This document shows positions 51,116 through 58,646 of a stretch of DNA of 64,000 nucleotides, piece by piece. This stretch comes from Streptomyces sp. NBC_01335 (GTDB taxonomy: Bacteria; Actinomycetota; Actinomycetes; Streptomycetales; Streptomycetaceae), in contig NZ_CP108370.1 in assembly GCF_035953295.1 (NCBI RefSeq), positions 4,865,001-4,929,000 of the forward strand, given 5' to 3'. The position numbers and the translations under genes were made by a program. Positions within the stretch are counted from its first letter, which is position 1; every line of letters begins with the position of its first letter. The notes beneath the pieces are model-generated. The model searched no databases. It was not told the DNA's origin and was given only the letters and a program-made list of their open reading frames with translations.

Positions 51116-51982
51116 GTGGACGGGACGGCGCGGGGTGGCGAGGGCTGGGGCCATGCCCTCAGGTCCGACGAGGACGAGAGCGACTTCTGGGGTTTCGCGC
51201 GCGGCGTCGAGGGGCTGTTCACGCGGGTCGGCGAGGCGGTCGGCGAGGGCACCGACGAGGGGGAGACCGAGGACGGGGACGGCGACGACGGGGCCCGGCG
51301 GGTGGTTCTCACCGGCTGCCGTCCGGAGGGCGGCCTGCTGAAGGCCCTCGACCACATCGGGGGCCGACGGGCCGGGGCGGGGAACGCCTGGCTCTCCTTC
51401 CTCGACGCGGACGGCGCGTCCATCGGGCGCTACTTCGTCAACCACGTGACCGTCACGGACGCCCGGCCCTCCACCCACGGCGCCGGACTGCTCGACCTCA
51501 CGGCCGAGCTGTGGTGCGACAACGCCGTGCCCGGCTCCGACGCGGTGTGGGAGCTCTTCCGATCCGGTGGACCGGACCGCCCGGGCCTCTGGCACGGCCT
51601 CTCCACCGACGAGCAATGGGCCTGGCTGTCCGTTGCGTTGTGGTCCCACGAGTGGCGTCGGTACGGGAAGCCGGACGCGCCCGAGGGGCGGACGGTCACC
51701 CTGGACGGCCGGTACACCGTCGACCGGAACAGCCTCTGGTGCGCGATCGGCGAGGCCGTCAACGGGCCGGGCGGGTACTTCGGTTGGAATCTGGACGCGC
51801 TGGACGACTGCCTGTGCGGCGGCTGGGGCGCCGCCCCCGGATTCACCCTCGACTGGATGAACTCGGCCGACGCGCGAGGGCGGTTGACGGAACCGGTGCC
51901 CTCGGGCGAAGGGGAGGTCACGCTCTTCGACGTGATCCTGGAGATCTTCGAAGGGCGGGGCGTCACCGTCGTACTGAGGTGA
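51116..51982 (+). CDS. Barstar-domain protein with unknown N-terminal module
   Basis: A 288-residue protein. The C-terminal ~90 residues are barstar-like: G-R-T-V-T-L-D-G, then G-Y-F-G-W-N-L-D-A-L-D-D-C-L, in which both Asp residues used by barstar to plug barnase are kept. Ahead is a module of about 120 residues with A-W-L-S-F-L-D-A-D-G and L-W-C-D-N-A-V-P-G-S that I do not recognise, and an acidic start. GTG 51116 follows GGAGGGGGAG; the frame is open to 51023 but earlier starts lack ribosome sites. No barnase-type RNase lies nearby, so it may guard against an RNase toxin elsewhere or from outside. Confidence 0.82.
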   Translation: MDGTARGGEGWGHALRSDEDESDFWGFARGVEGLFTRVGEAVGEGTDEGETEDGDGDDGARRVVLTGCRPEGGLLKALDHIGGRRAGAGNAWLSFLDADGASIGRYFVNHVTVTDARPSTHGAGLLDLTAELWCDNAVPGSDAVWELFRSGGPDRPGLWHGLSTDEQWAWLSVALWSHEWRRYGKPDAPEGRTVTLDGRYTVDRNSLWCAIGEAVNGPGGYFGWNLDALDDCLCGGWGAAPGFTLDWMNSADARGRLTEPVPSGEGEVTLFDVILEIFEGRGVTVVLR

Positions 51983-52016
51983 GGCGGGCGGCCCGGTCTT
52001 CCCGGGCCGCCCGCCT
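51982..52016. terminator. Bidirectional terminator, barstar and lipase genes
   Basis: A perfect 15-bp stem (51982-51996 with 52002-52016) around TCTTC, between convergent genes; it includes the last base of the barstar stop codon. Confidence 0.95.
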
Positions 52017-52022
52017 GCTCCC

Positions 52023-52931
52023 TCAGGCCACGGTGGCGCCGCCCGTCGCGCCGCCCGCGATGCCGTCGGCGGTGGCGGAGGAGCCGGGGGAGTCGAGCAC
52101 CTGGCGGATGCGGGCGGCGACGGCCGGGTGCACGGGGAGCGCGAGATGGCCGATGCCCGTGACCCGTACGTTCTCCGCGTCGAGGTCGGGGTGGTCGATG
52201 CACGCGGTGCGTACCGGAACCATCACCCGGTCCAGCTCGCTCCAGAACGAGACGAAGTGCGTCCGGCACCCCGGCGCCGGGGTCCGCAGCTCCTCGATGA
52301 AGTCGGAACCGGCGCGCATCTGCCGCACGATCGGATGGGCGCTCGCCAGTGGAGCGACGGCGGTGCCGCCGTGCGGGGTGCCGAGGGTGACCAGCACGCG
52401 CACCCGATGGTCACCGCCGAGGCACTGTACGTAGTACCGGGCGATCAGGCCGCCCAGGCTGTGCCCCACGATGTCCACCCGCCGGTGGCCGGTGCGCTCG
52501 CAGATCTCCTCGACGTGCCGCCCGAGCAACTCGGCGGCCGCACGGATGTCGCAGGTCAGCGGGGAGTAGTTGAGCGATTCCAGATGGCGTCGGCCGTGCC
52601 GGGCGAGCGAACGGCGGAGCAGCACGAAGACGGAACGGTTGTCGATGAACCCGTGCAGCAGCACCACCGGCGGCCGGTCGTCCTCCCGGGCCCGGGGCAG
52701 CGCGGCCACGCCCGAGGGCAGCGCGTCGAGGTCCTGGTGGGCACCGGGGGTGGTCCTGCGGCGCTCCGGGGTCAGGCCGGTCGGGTAGAAGAGCACGTGT
52801 CCGGCGAGGACCGCCAGATCCAGCGCGGTGGCCCTGAGCAGCGCGGACGAGGAGCGCAGGCCCTGCGGTGAGGGCAGGCGCAGCAAGCGCGGCAGACGCG
52901 GCAGCAGGGTGAGCAAAGGCAACAGATTCAT
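52023..52931 (-). CDS. Alpha/beta hydrolase, lipase/esterase type
   Basis: A 302-residue hydrolase. The oxyanion motif V-V-L-L-H-G-F-I-D-N is at 89-98, the nucleophile S158 in V-G-H-S-L-G-G, probable acid D234 in W-S-E-L-D-R-V-M-V-P and H262 in G-I-G-H-L-A-L-P, the pattern of bacterial triacylglycerol lipases. The N-terminus is Leu/Pro/Arg-rich and hydrophobic without a clear cleavage site, so it may be membrane-associated. ATG 52931 follows GGAGG. The natural ester is unknown. Confidence 0.88.
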   Translation of the reverse strand: MNLLPLLTLLPRLPRLLRLPSPQGLRSSSALLRATALDLAVLAGHVLFYPTGLTPERRRTTPGAHQDLDALPSGVAALPRAREDDRPPVVLLHGFIDNRSVFVLLRRSLARHGRRHLESLNYSPLTCDIRAAAELLGRHVEEICERTGHRRVDIVGHSLGGLIARYYVQCLGGDHRVRVLVTLGTPHGGTAVAPLASAHPIVRQMRAGSDFIEELRTPAPGCRTHFVSFWSELDRVMVPVRTACIDHPDLDAENVRVTGIGHLALPVHPAVAARIRQVLDSPGSSATADGIAGGATGGATVA

Positions 52932-53746
52932 GGCCGACCTCCTGCACCGGCACGCGCGAACGGCTTCGGTCCCGCGCGCCTTCAGGGGGTGCCGTGGCGA
53001 GGTCGCGACCGGCCCGGTCGGCCGCCGACGAAAGCTGATGCCGGTCGGACCGCTCTTCCGGTGCCCGGATCGCCTGGTGGAGGTCCGGGTGGCCGTCTAT
53101 TCTTTCTCGTCGCTTCTTCCGTCGCTCCGCTGGCTGCGCCGGACCGGAGCGAACCCGGCGGCCGGGATCTCCGGCCTGCTGCCGTCCGTTCCCTCGGCGG
53201 CCCTGGTCGGACGGCCGAGGGACCGGACGTTCGCGGGGGCCGCACCTCCGCGCCGTGCGGCTGACGGCGCGGGGGTACGGCGACCTCTGGCGGCTCCCCG
53301 TACGGCCGTCCCCAGGTGGCGGGTGTGCGCCTCTCGATGGAGGGGGCGGGCGTATGGCGAACATGTCCCACAAGGAGATTTCCCCCCTCACGTCCTTCAC
53401 GAAACGGGACGCGGCGGGGAAGGATGCTGAGGATAACGTTCGTTCACATCCGTGGATCGTCGGCGCGAGGAGCAGTGCGGGAATGTCGTGAGCTGCGTGA
53501 GCTGCGGGAACTGCCTGAAGTGCGGGGCGTGCGCGAGCTGAGGGGCCGGTGCGGGAATCGGCTCGGAAGCAGCGCGTTACGGTGCGGCACAGTGCGTTGC
53601 GTCGCAGGATGGCGCGGCGCGTTACGTCGCAGGGCAGCGCGCGGAGCGTGACTCAGGGCGTGGCTCAGGGCGTGGCTCAGGGCGTGGCTCAGGGCGTGGC
53701 TCAGGGCAGTGCGACCGGCGATGCGGGAGACCAGGTGGAGGCAGTG
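52932..53746. other. Long intergenic region (815 bp) lipase to icmB
   Basis: The largest gap in the window. Several open frames occur but none is convincing. One at 53354-53491 (+) has GAGGGGG eight bases before ATG and would encode 45 residues starting M-A-N-M-S-H-K-E-I-S-P-L-T, with coding-like third positions only in its first half. AT-richer spots at 53097-53110 and 53430-53450 (GGATAACG) may be promoters. The tandem repeats at 53648-53707 end the region. Confidence 0.45.
53648..53707. repeat. Five 12-bp tandem repeats before icmB
   Basis: GTGGCTCAGGGC occurs four times, preceded by one copy with a single change. Being 12 bp, it keeps frame and encodes G-V-A-Q repeats in frame with icmB. 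The array ends 39 bases before the icmB ATG, in the leader, or at the N-terminus if a GTG upstream is used. Confidence 0.9.
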
Positions 53747-54160
53747 ATGAGTGTGTCCGGTCCGATTCGTGTGGTGGTGGCCAAACCGGGGCTCGACGGC
53801 CACGACCGTGGGGCCAAGGTGATCGCGCGGGCACTGCGGGACGCCGGAATGGAGGTCATCTACACCGGTCTCCACCAGACCCCGGAACAGATCGTGGACA
53901 CCGCCATCCAGGAGGACGCCGACGCGATCGGTCTGTCGATCCTCTCCGGCGCCCACAACACGCTGTTCGCCAAGGTGATCGAGCTGCTGAAGGAGCGGGA
54001 GGCCGAGGACATCAAGGTCTTCGGCGGCGGGATCATCCCGGAGGAGGACATCGTGCCGCTCAGGGAACTCGGGGTCGCCGCGATCTTCACCCCGGGTGCC
54101 ACCACCACCGCGATCGTCGACTGGGTCAACGCGAACGTCCCGCACCCGGCGGACGCCTGA
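53747..54160 (+). CDS. icmB: Coenzyme B12-binding small subunit of isobutyryl-CoA-type mutase
   Basis: A 137-residue cobalamin domain. The base-off motif is D17-x-H19-x2-G22 in G-L-D-G-H-D-R-G, followed by L-S-I-L-S-G-A-H and V-F-G-G-G-I-I-P. It supplies B12 to a separate large mutase subunit that is not in this window, as known for IcmA/IcmB in streptomycetes, linking isobutyryl-CoA and n-butyryl-CoA. ATG 53747 with GGAGG five bases before is the family start. Upstream in-frame GTGs would add G-V-A-Q repeats. A hairpin at 54231-54257 ends the unit. Confidence 0.88.
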   Translation: MSVSGPIRVVVAKPGLDGHDRGAKVIARALRDAGMEVIYTGLHQTPEQIVDTAIQEDADAIGLSILSGAHNTLFAKVIELLKEREAEDIKVFGGGIIPEEDIVPLRELGVAAIFTPGATTTAIVDWVNANVPHPADA

Positions 54161-54230
54161 TGCCGGCGGACGCCTGATACCGGCGGGCGGGATGCGCGGC
54201 GGTGTCGTGGTGCGACGGCGGTGTCGGGGT

Positions 54231-54257
54231 GTCCCGGGGTGCGGGGTGCCCCGGGAC
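54231..54257 (+). terminator. Terminator after icmB
   Basis: GTCCCGGGG and CCCCGGGAC pair perfectly around a 9-base loop. Confidence 0.75.
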
Positions 54258-54373
54258 AGCCGGTGTCCGGCCGGCCGCCCCGGGCATCCCGCTCCCCGTG
54301 TGCCGCTCTCAGTGTCCCGCTCTCCGTGCCCCGCTCTCTGCTCCTCGCTCTCCGTACCCCTTTCCGTCGCGCG

Positions 54374-56173
54374 TCAGGGCCCGGCCGGGGCCAGCTCGGC
54401 TTCCATGGCGGCCCGCAGCCGGAGGGTGGAGACCAGGCGCTGGAAGGCCTCCGACCAGTAGCCGCCCGCCCCCGGTGAGGCGTCCTCGCGTTCGTCCTCC
54501 GGGGTGGTGAGCACCTCCAGCCGGTCGGCCTCGCCGGGGTCGAGGCAGCGCTCGGCCAGGCCCATGACTCCGCTGAAGCTCCAGGGGTAACTGCCCGCCT
54601 CTCGGGCGATGTCGAGCGCGTCGACGACCGCGCGCCCGAGCGGCGCCGCCCAGGGCACGGCGCACACGCCCAGCAGCTGGAACGCGTCGGACAGGCCGTG
54701 GGCCGCTATGAAACCGGCCGCCCATGCGGCGCGTTCCTCCCGGGGCAGGGTCGCGAGGAGCTTGGACCGTTCGGCCGGAGAGTCGGTCCCGGTGGTGTCC
54801 GCCGGGGGAGCGGTGGGGGTGCCGAGCAGCGCCCGCGCCCACTCCTCGTCCCGCTGCCGTACGGCGGCACGGCACCAGGCGGCGTGCAGGTCGGCGGCCC
54901 AGTCGTCGGCCACCGGCAGTCGCACCAACTCCCGCGCCGTACGTCCGCCGAGTCGGGCGGGCCAGGTGGCGAGCGGGGTCGATTCGACCAACTGGCCGAA
55001 CCACCACGACCGTTCGCCCTTCCCGGCGGGCGGTACCGGGATCACCCCGTCCCGCTGCATTCCGGCGTCGCACTCGTGCGGTGCCTCTATGAACAGGGAC
55101 GGCCCGCCGGGCGCGGCGACGGCGGGCTGCCCACCGCCAACCCTGCGGTCCAGGCCGACGCAGGAGACGGCGCGGGCGGCCATCCGCCGGCCCAACGCGG
55201 TGTCGGGCAGGGCGGAGAGGAGCTCGGCTGCGGTGGCGCGGACGTTGCGGCTGCGGTCGCCGAGCGCTTCCTCCAGGAAGTCCTCGTCCGCCCCGGAGAG
55301 CTTGGCGCGGAGCGTGTCCAGGAACATCAGCCGGTCCTCCGCGCGCTCGCCGGACCAGGTCCCGGCGAGCAGGTCCCGGGCCGCGTCCGGATCGCGGAGC
55401 CGTACGGCACTCAGCAGTGCGATCCGCTCCGTGAACAGCCCCTCCTCCCACAGTTCGCGCACCGCTTCCCGGTCGGCACCGCCGCCCGGCCCTCCCTGGA
55501 GGGCGGCCTGCGGAGCGCCGTCGCGCAGGGCGAACCGCCAGTCCGTGTTCAGACCCGCCAGCCAACGGCCGCGCGGACCGGCGAAGGCCAGTGCGTGCGG
55601 CCGCAGATCGGTACGCGCCCGCGCCGCGTCCAGCAGCGGCGGGAGCAACGCCGCGGGGGCGCGGTAGCCGTGGCGGTTGGCGGCGGCCAGCCACTGCGGG
55701 ATCAGCTCGGTCAGATCGGGGGCCGTGCCCCGCCTGCCGCCGTGCGGGCCGACCGCCCGGTCCGCGAGGAGCTGCGCGAGTCTGCGGCGGGCCGCCGGGG
55801 GCAACGGCGGGCGGGGGTCCTCGGGCGCCCGGTCGGGGAACGCCCCGGCCGTGGCGGGGCGCAGTCCCGCCCGGCGGCGTACGGCGTGCACCGCGGCCAC
55901 GTCCAGCAGCGCGGTCGGTCCGCCGGACCCGCCGTCCGGGGCCTGCGCCGGGCGGCGGTCCGTACCGAGGAGGGCGCGGGTGACCAACTCGTCCCACTCC
56001 TCGCCCCGCCGCACCGACGGGGAGCCGACCGGGTGCGGGGTGGCTGGGCGGTCGGTGCCGGTGGTGTGGTTCGAGGCGTCGGTGGGATCCGGGGCGTGCG
56101 GGTGGACCGAGGTATGCGGGTGGTCGAAGTCCGGGCAGCCGGGTCCGGACGGGGGCGGGTTCGTGGCGGTCAT
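54374..56173 (-). CDS. DUF5691 family protein
   Basis: A 599-residue protein matching what I know as DUF5691: W-D-E-L-V-T-R-A-L-L-G-T-D-R-R-P near 60-75, V-H-A-V-R-R-R-A-G-L-R-P, P-Q-W-L-A-A-A-N-R-H-G-Y-R-A-P and F-A-G-P-R-G-R-W-L. It looks all-helical, with HEAT-like pairs around 240-320 (R-D-P-D-A-A-R-D-L-L...S-R-N-V-R-A-T-A-A-E-L-L). ATG 56173 follows GGAGGTG. It is downstream of the SWIM-family gene on the same strand and opposite a MoxR/DUF5682/VWA operon; such genes travel together in actinobacteria. The biochemical role is unknown. Confidence 0.82.
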   Translation of the reverse strand: MTATNPPPSGPGCPDFDHPHTSVHPHAPDPTDASNHTTGTDRPATPHPVGSPSVRRGEEWDELVTRALLGTDRRPAQAPDGGSGGPTALLDVAAVHAVRRRAGLRPATAGAFPDRAPEDPRPPLPPAARRRLAQLLADRAVGPHGGRRGTAPDLTELIPQWLAAANRHGYRAPAALLPPLLDAARARTDLRPHALAFAGPRGRWLAGLNTDWRFALRDGAPQAALQGGPGGGADREAVRELWEEGLFTERIALLSAVRLRDPDAARDLLAGTWSGERAEDRLMFLDTLRAKLSGADEDFLEEALGDRSRNVRATAAELLSALPDTALGRRMAARAVSCVGLDRRVGGGQPAVAAPGGPSLFIEAPHECDAGMQRDGVIPVPPAGKGERSWWFGQLVESTPLATWPARLGGRTARELVRLPVADDWAADLHAAWCRAAVRQRDEEWARALLGTPTAPPADTTGTDSPAERSKLLATLPREERAAWAAGFIAAHGLSDAFQLLGVCAVPWAAPLGRAVVDALDIAREAGSYPWSFSGVMGLAERCLDPGEADRLEVLTTPEDEREDASPGAGGYWSEAFQRLVSTLRLRAAMEAELAPAGP

Positions 56174-56265
56174 GGTTCACCTCCGGCAGACGGGTATCGA
56201 GTTACGGGTGCAGCAGCGGGTGGTGGAGAGGGGCTGGGCGGAACCTGGGGCCGTGCGCTCGGTGA

Positions 56266-57300
56266 TCAGGCCAGGGCGACGGTCCCGCCCGGGCCGTCGC
56301 CGTCGCCTTCGCCGGGGGCCCAGGCCGTCAGCGGGACGAAGCCGCGCGGGCCCAGCTCGCCGAAGACCGTGACCGGGCCGCCGCCCGAGAGCGCGGCCAG
56401 CCGCCAGAGCCCCGGCCGGGAGCGGGGGTCCCCCGCCACCGGCAGGGCGCTCCCGGTCTCCCCGTCGGCGAGCTGCCAGCGGCCGGCGGCGGGGACGGGT
56501 ATCACCGCGCCCAGCACCACCGGATGCCGCTCCGCCCAGGGGTCCTCGCCCAGCGCGCGGCCGTATCCGGCGAGGGCCTCGGCGGGGGACACCCCCGGCG
56601 GGGGTGTCCGAGCGGAATCCGGGGTGGCGAACACCGCCCCCAGCTCGGCCCGTCGGCCCGCACCCGGATGCGGCGTCAACTCCGCGTCCAGGACCGTGCC
56701 CACCGGGAGGGACAGCTCCGGGGCGCGACCCCCCGGGCCGTAGGAGAGCAGCACCGCGGTGCGGCCCGACCCCTTCCCGTACATCCAGATACGTCGGGTG
56801 ACGAGCTTGCCGTCCGAGGTGTCGTACCGGGCGAGCGCCTGCCAGCGGTCGCGCACCGGCGGGCCGTCCGGCGCCGAGGGCAGACCCACCCGGGTGCGGA
56901 CCGTCGCCAGCAGCGGGGCCGGCAGTCGATCGCGGCCCAGCCAGGCGGTGTTGAGCAGGTGCAGCAGCCCGCACTCCTCCAGCATCCGCACCGGCCACCC
57001 CGGACCGGACGCGGCCAGGGAGCCCAACTCGCGCACCCGCGCGGCCAGTCCGGGGGCCTGGGCGTCGACCATCCGGGCGGCGGTCTCCTCCCAGTGGTCA
57101 TGGCCGGACTGCCCGGACACCGCGAGGCCGGTGCGCAGGAGATCGGCGAGGCGCTCCTCCAACTCCCGCGCACCGTCGGTGATCCGGGCGGCCCTCCGCT
57201 CGGCACGCCTGCGCGCCGCCTCGGCGTCGGCCGGGACGGCAGGGGTGCGCCCCGCCGGTTCGGCGGTCCGCGCGGACTCTCCCTCATGAGACAGCAGCAT
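56266..57300 (-). CDS. SWIM-family protein lacking the SWIM zinc finger
   Basis: 344 residues. From A-E-A-A-R-R-R-A-E-R-R-A-A-R-I onward it matches the C-terminal part of SWIM zinc-finger proteins that accompany DUF5691 (E-E-T-A-A-R-M-V-D-A-Q-A-P-G-L-A-A-R-V-R-E-L-G, G-P-G-W-P-V-R-M-L-E-E-C). The usual N-terminal ~100 residues with the C-x-C...C-x-H finger are absent. ATG 57300 is the only sensible start: the predicted promoter's -10 (57313-57308, minus strand) places the transcript start at about 57301, so the mRNA would be leaderless. Loss of the DNA/zinc module is therefore real unless the assembly is wrong. Confidence 0.75.
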   Translation of the reverse strand: MLLSHEGESARTAEPAGRTPAVPADAEAARRRAERRAARITDGARELEERLADLLRTGLAVSGQSGHDHWEETAARMVDAQAPGLAARVRELGSLAASGPGWPVRMLEECGLLHLLNTAWLGRDRLPAPLLATVRTRVGLPSAPDGPPVRDRWQALARYDTSDGKLVTRRIWMYGKGSGRTAVLLSYGPGGRAPELSLPVGTVLDAELTPHPGAGRRAELGAVFATPDSARTPPPGVSPAEALAGYGRALGEDPWAERHPVVLGAVIPVPAAGRWQLADGETGSALPVAGDPRSRPGLWRLAALSGGGPVTVFGELGPRGFVPLTAWAPGEGDGDGPGGTVALA

Positions 57301-57307
57301 GGCAACG

Positions 57308-57390
57308 ACGGTAGGACCCCCCACTGACAATCGCCCTGACCTGCGGTGACGGTGAGTGAGGGATCGATTGTCAGTGGGGTGGTGCACGGT
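57308..57390. promoter_or_regulatory. Twin divergent RecA-NDp/PafBC-type promoters
   Basis: A 15-bp perfect inverted repeat (57319-57333 and 57365-57379, 31 bp apart) holds TTGTCAGTG on each strand pointing outward. Leftward it continues N8-TACCGT, an exact match to the DNA-damage promoter form TTGTCRGTG-N8-TAnnnT; rightward it continues N8-CACGGT, one base off. Starts would be about 57301 (minus) and 57397 (plus). This form is recognised by PafBC in mycobacteria. Confidence 0.75.
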
Positions 57391-57428
57391 GGTGACACAC
57401 ATCGGACCGAGCGATCTGGAGGGGGACC

Positions 57429-58646
57429 ATGACCGTGTACGAACGAGCCGGGGAATCCGCGGCCACCGGGCGCACGCCCGCGTCGGACGGCATGCCGGAC
57501 GGCGGAAGGCGGGGCGCCGACGTGCCCGCGAGGGCGCTGCCCGACGGTGCGCTGCCCGACGCCGGGGCGCGGGCGCTGCGGCCGCACGCCGAGGACGCCT
57601 TCGCCGACGAACTCAAGGCGCTGGCCGCCGCCGACGACCGCCCCAGGCCTGCCCGTTGGCGCCTCTCTCCGTGGGCCGTCGCCACCTATCTGCTCGGCGG
57701 CGCACTCCCGGACGGCACGGTGATCACCCCCAAGTACGTGGGCCCGCGCAGGCTCGTCGAGGTCGCCGTGTCCACGCTCGCCACCGACCGCGCCCTGCTG
57801 CTCCTCGGGGTGCCCGGGACCGCCAAGACCTGGGTCTCCGAACACCTCGCGGCGGCCGTCAGCGGTGACTCGACACTCCTCGTCCAGGGCACCGCGGGCA
57901 CGCCCGAGGAAGCGATCCGGTACGGCTGGAACTACGCGCAGTTGCTCACCCACGGCCCGAGCCGGGCCGCCCTGGTGCCCGGCCCGGTGATGCGCGCCAT
58001 GGCGGAGGGGCTGACCGCCCGGGTGGAGGAGCTGACCCGCATCCCGGCCGACGTGCAGGACTCGTTGATCACGGTCCTCTCGGAGAAGACCCTGCCCGTC
58101 CCCGAGCTGGGCCAGGAGGTCCAGGCGGTCCAGGGGTTCAACCTCATCGCCACCGCGAACGACCGCGACCGGGGCGTCAACGAGCTGTCCAGCGCGCTCC
58201 GTCGCCGCTTCAACACCGTCGTGCTGCCGCTCCCGGCGACGCCCGAGGACGAGGTGGACATCGTCTCGCGCCGCGTCGACCAGCTGGGCCGCGCCCTCGA
58301 TCTGCCGGCCGCCCCCGAGGGGATGGCCGAGATCCGGCGCGTCGTCACCGTCTTCCGGGAACTCCGCGACGGCGTCACCACGGACGGCCGCACCCGGGTC
58401 AAGTCCCCCTCGGGCACGCTCTCCACCGCCGAGGCGATCTCCGTCGTCACCCACGGCCTGGCGCTCGCCGCCCACTTCGGCGACGGCACCCTGCGCCCGG
58501 GCGACGTCGCCGCCGGAATCCTCGGCGCGGTCGTCCGGGACCCGGCGGGCGACCGTGCCGTCTGGCAGGAGTATCTGGAGACGGTCGTCCGCGAGCGGGA
58601 CGGCTGGAAGGACTTCTACCGCGCCTGCCGCGAGGTCGCGCCATGA
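57429..58646 (+). CDS. MoxR-family AAA+ ATPase
   Basis: A 405-residue AAA+ protein. Walker A is G-V-P-G-T-A-K-T (127-134), the Walker B equivalent has E200-E201 in A-R-V-E-E-L-T-R-I-P, sensor 1 is in I-A-T-A-N-D-R-D-R-G, and Arg residues A-L-R-R-R-F follow. The first ~55 residues are low complexity. MoxR ATPases pair with VWA proteins to remodel or insert cofactors into targets, and a VWA gene is two genes downstream. ATG 57429 follows GGAGGGGG. The stop overlaps the next start (ATGA), so the three genes form one translational unit. Confidence 0.9.
   Translation: MTVYERAGESAATGRTPASDGMPDGGRRGADVPARALPDGALPDAGARALRPHAEDAFADELKALAAADDRPRPARWRLSPWAVATYLLGGALPDGTVITPKYVGPRRLVEVAVSTLATDRALLLLGVPGTAKTWVSEHLAAAVSGDSTLLVQGTAGTPEEAIRYGWNYAQLLTHGPSRAALVPGPVMRAMAEGLTARVEELTRIPADVQDSLITVLSEKTLPVPELGQEVQAVQGFNLIATANDRDRGVNELSSALRRRFNTVVLPLPATPEDEVDIVSRRVDQLGRALDLPAAPEGMAEIRRVVTVFRELRDGVTTDGRTRVKSPSGTLSTAEAISVVTHGLALAAHFGDGTLRPGDVAAGILGAVVRDPAGDRAVWQEYLETVVRERDGWKDFYRACREVAP

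Noticed and set aside
57429..57600. Missing SWIM domain hidden in the N-terminus of the MoxR gene
   Set aside because: That segment is on the opposite strand and low complexity, with no C-x-C or C-x-H residues in any frame that would restore the finger.
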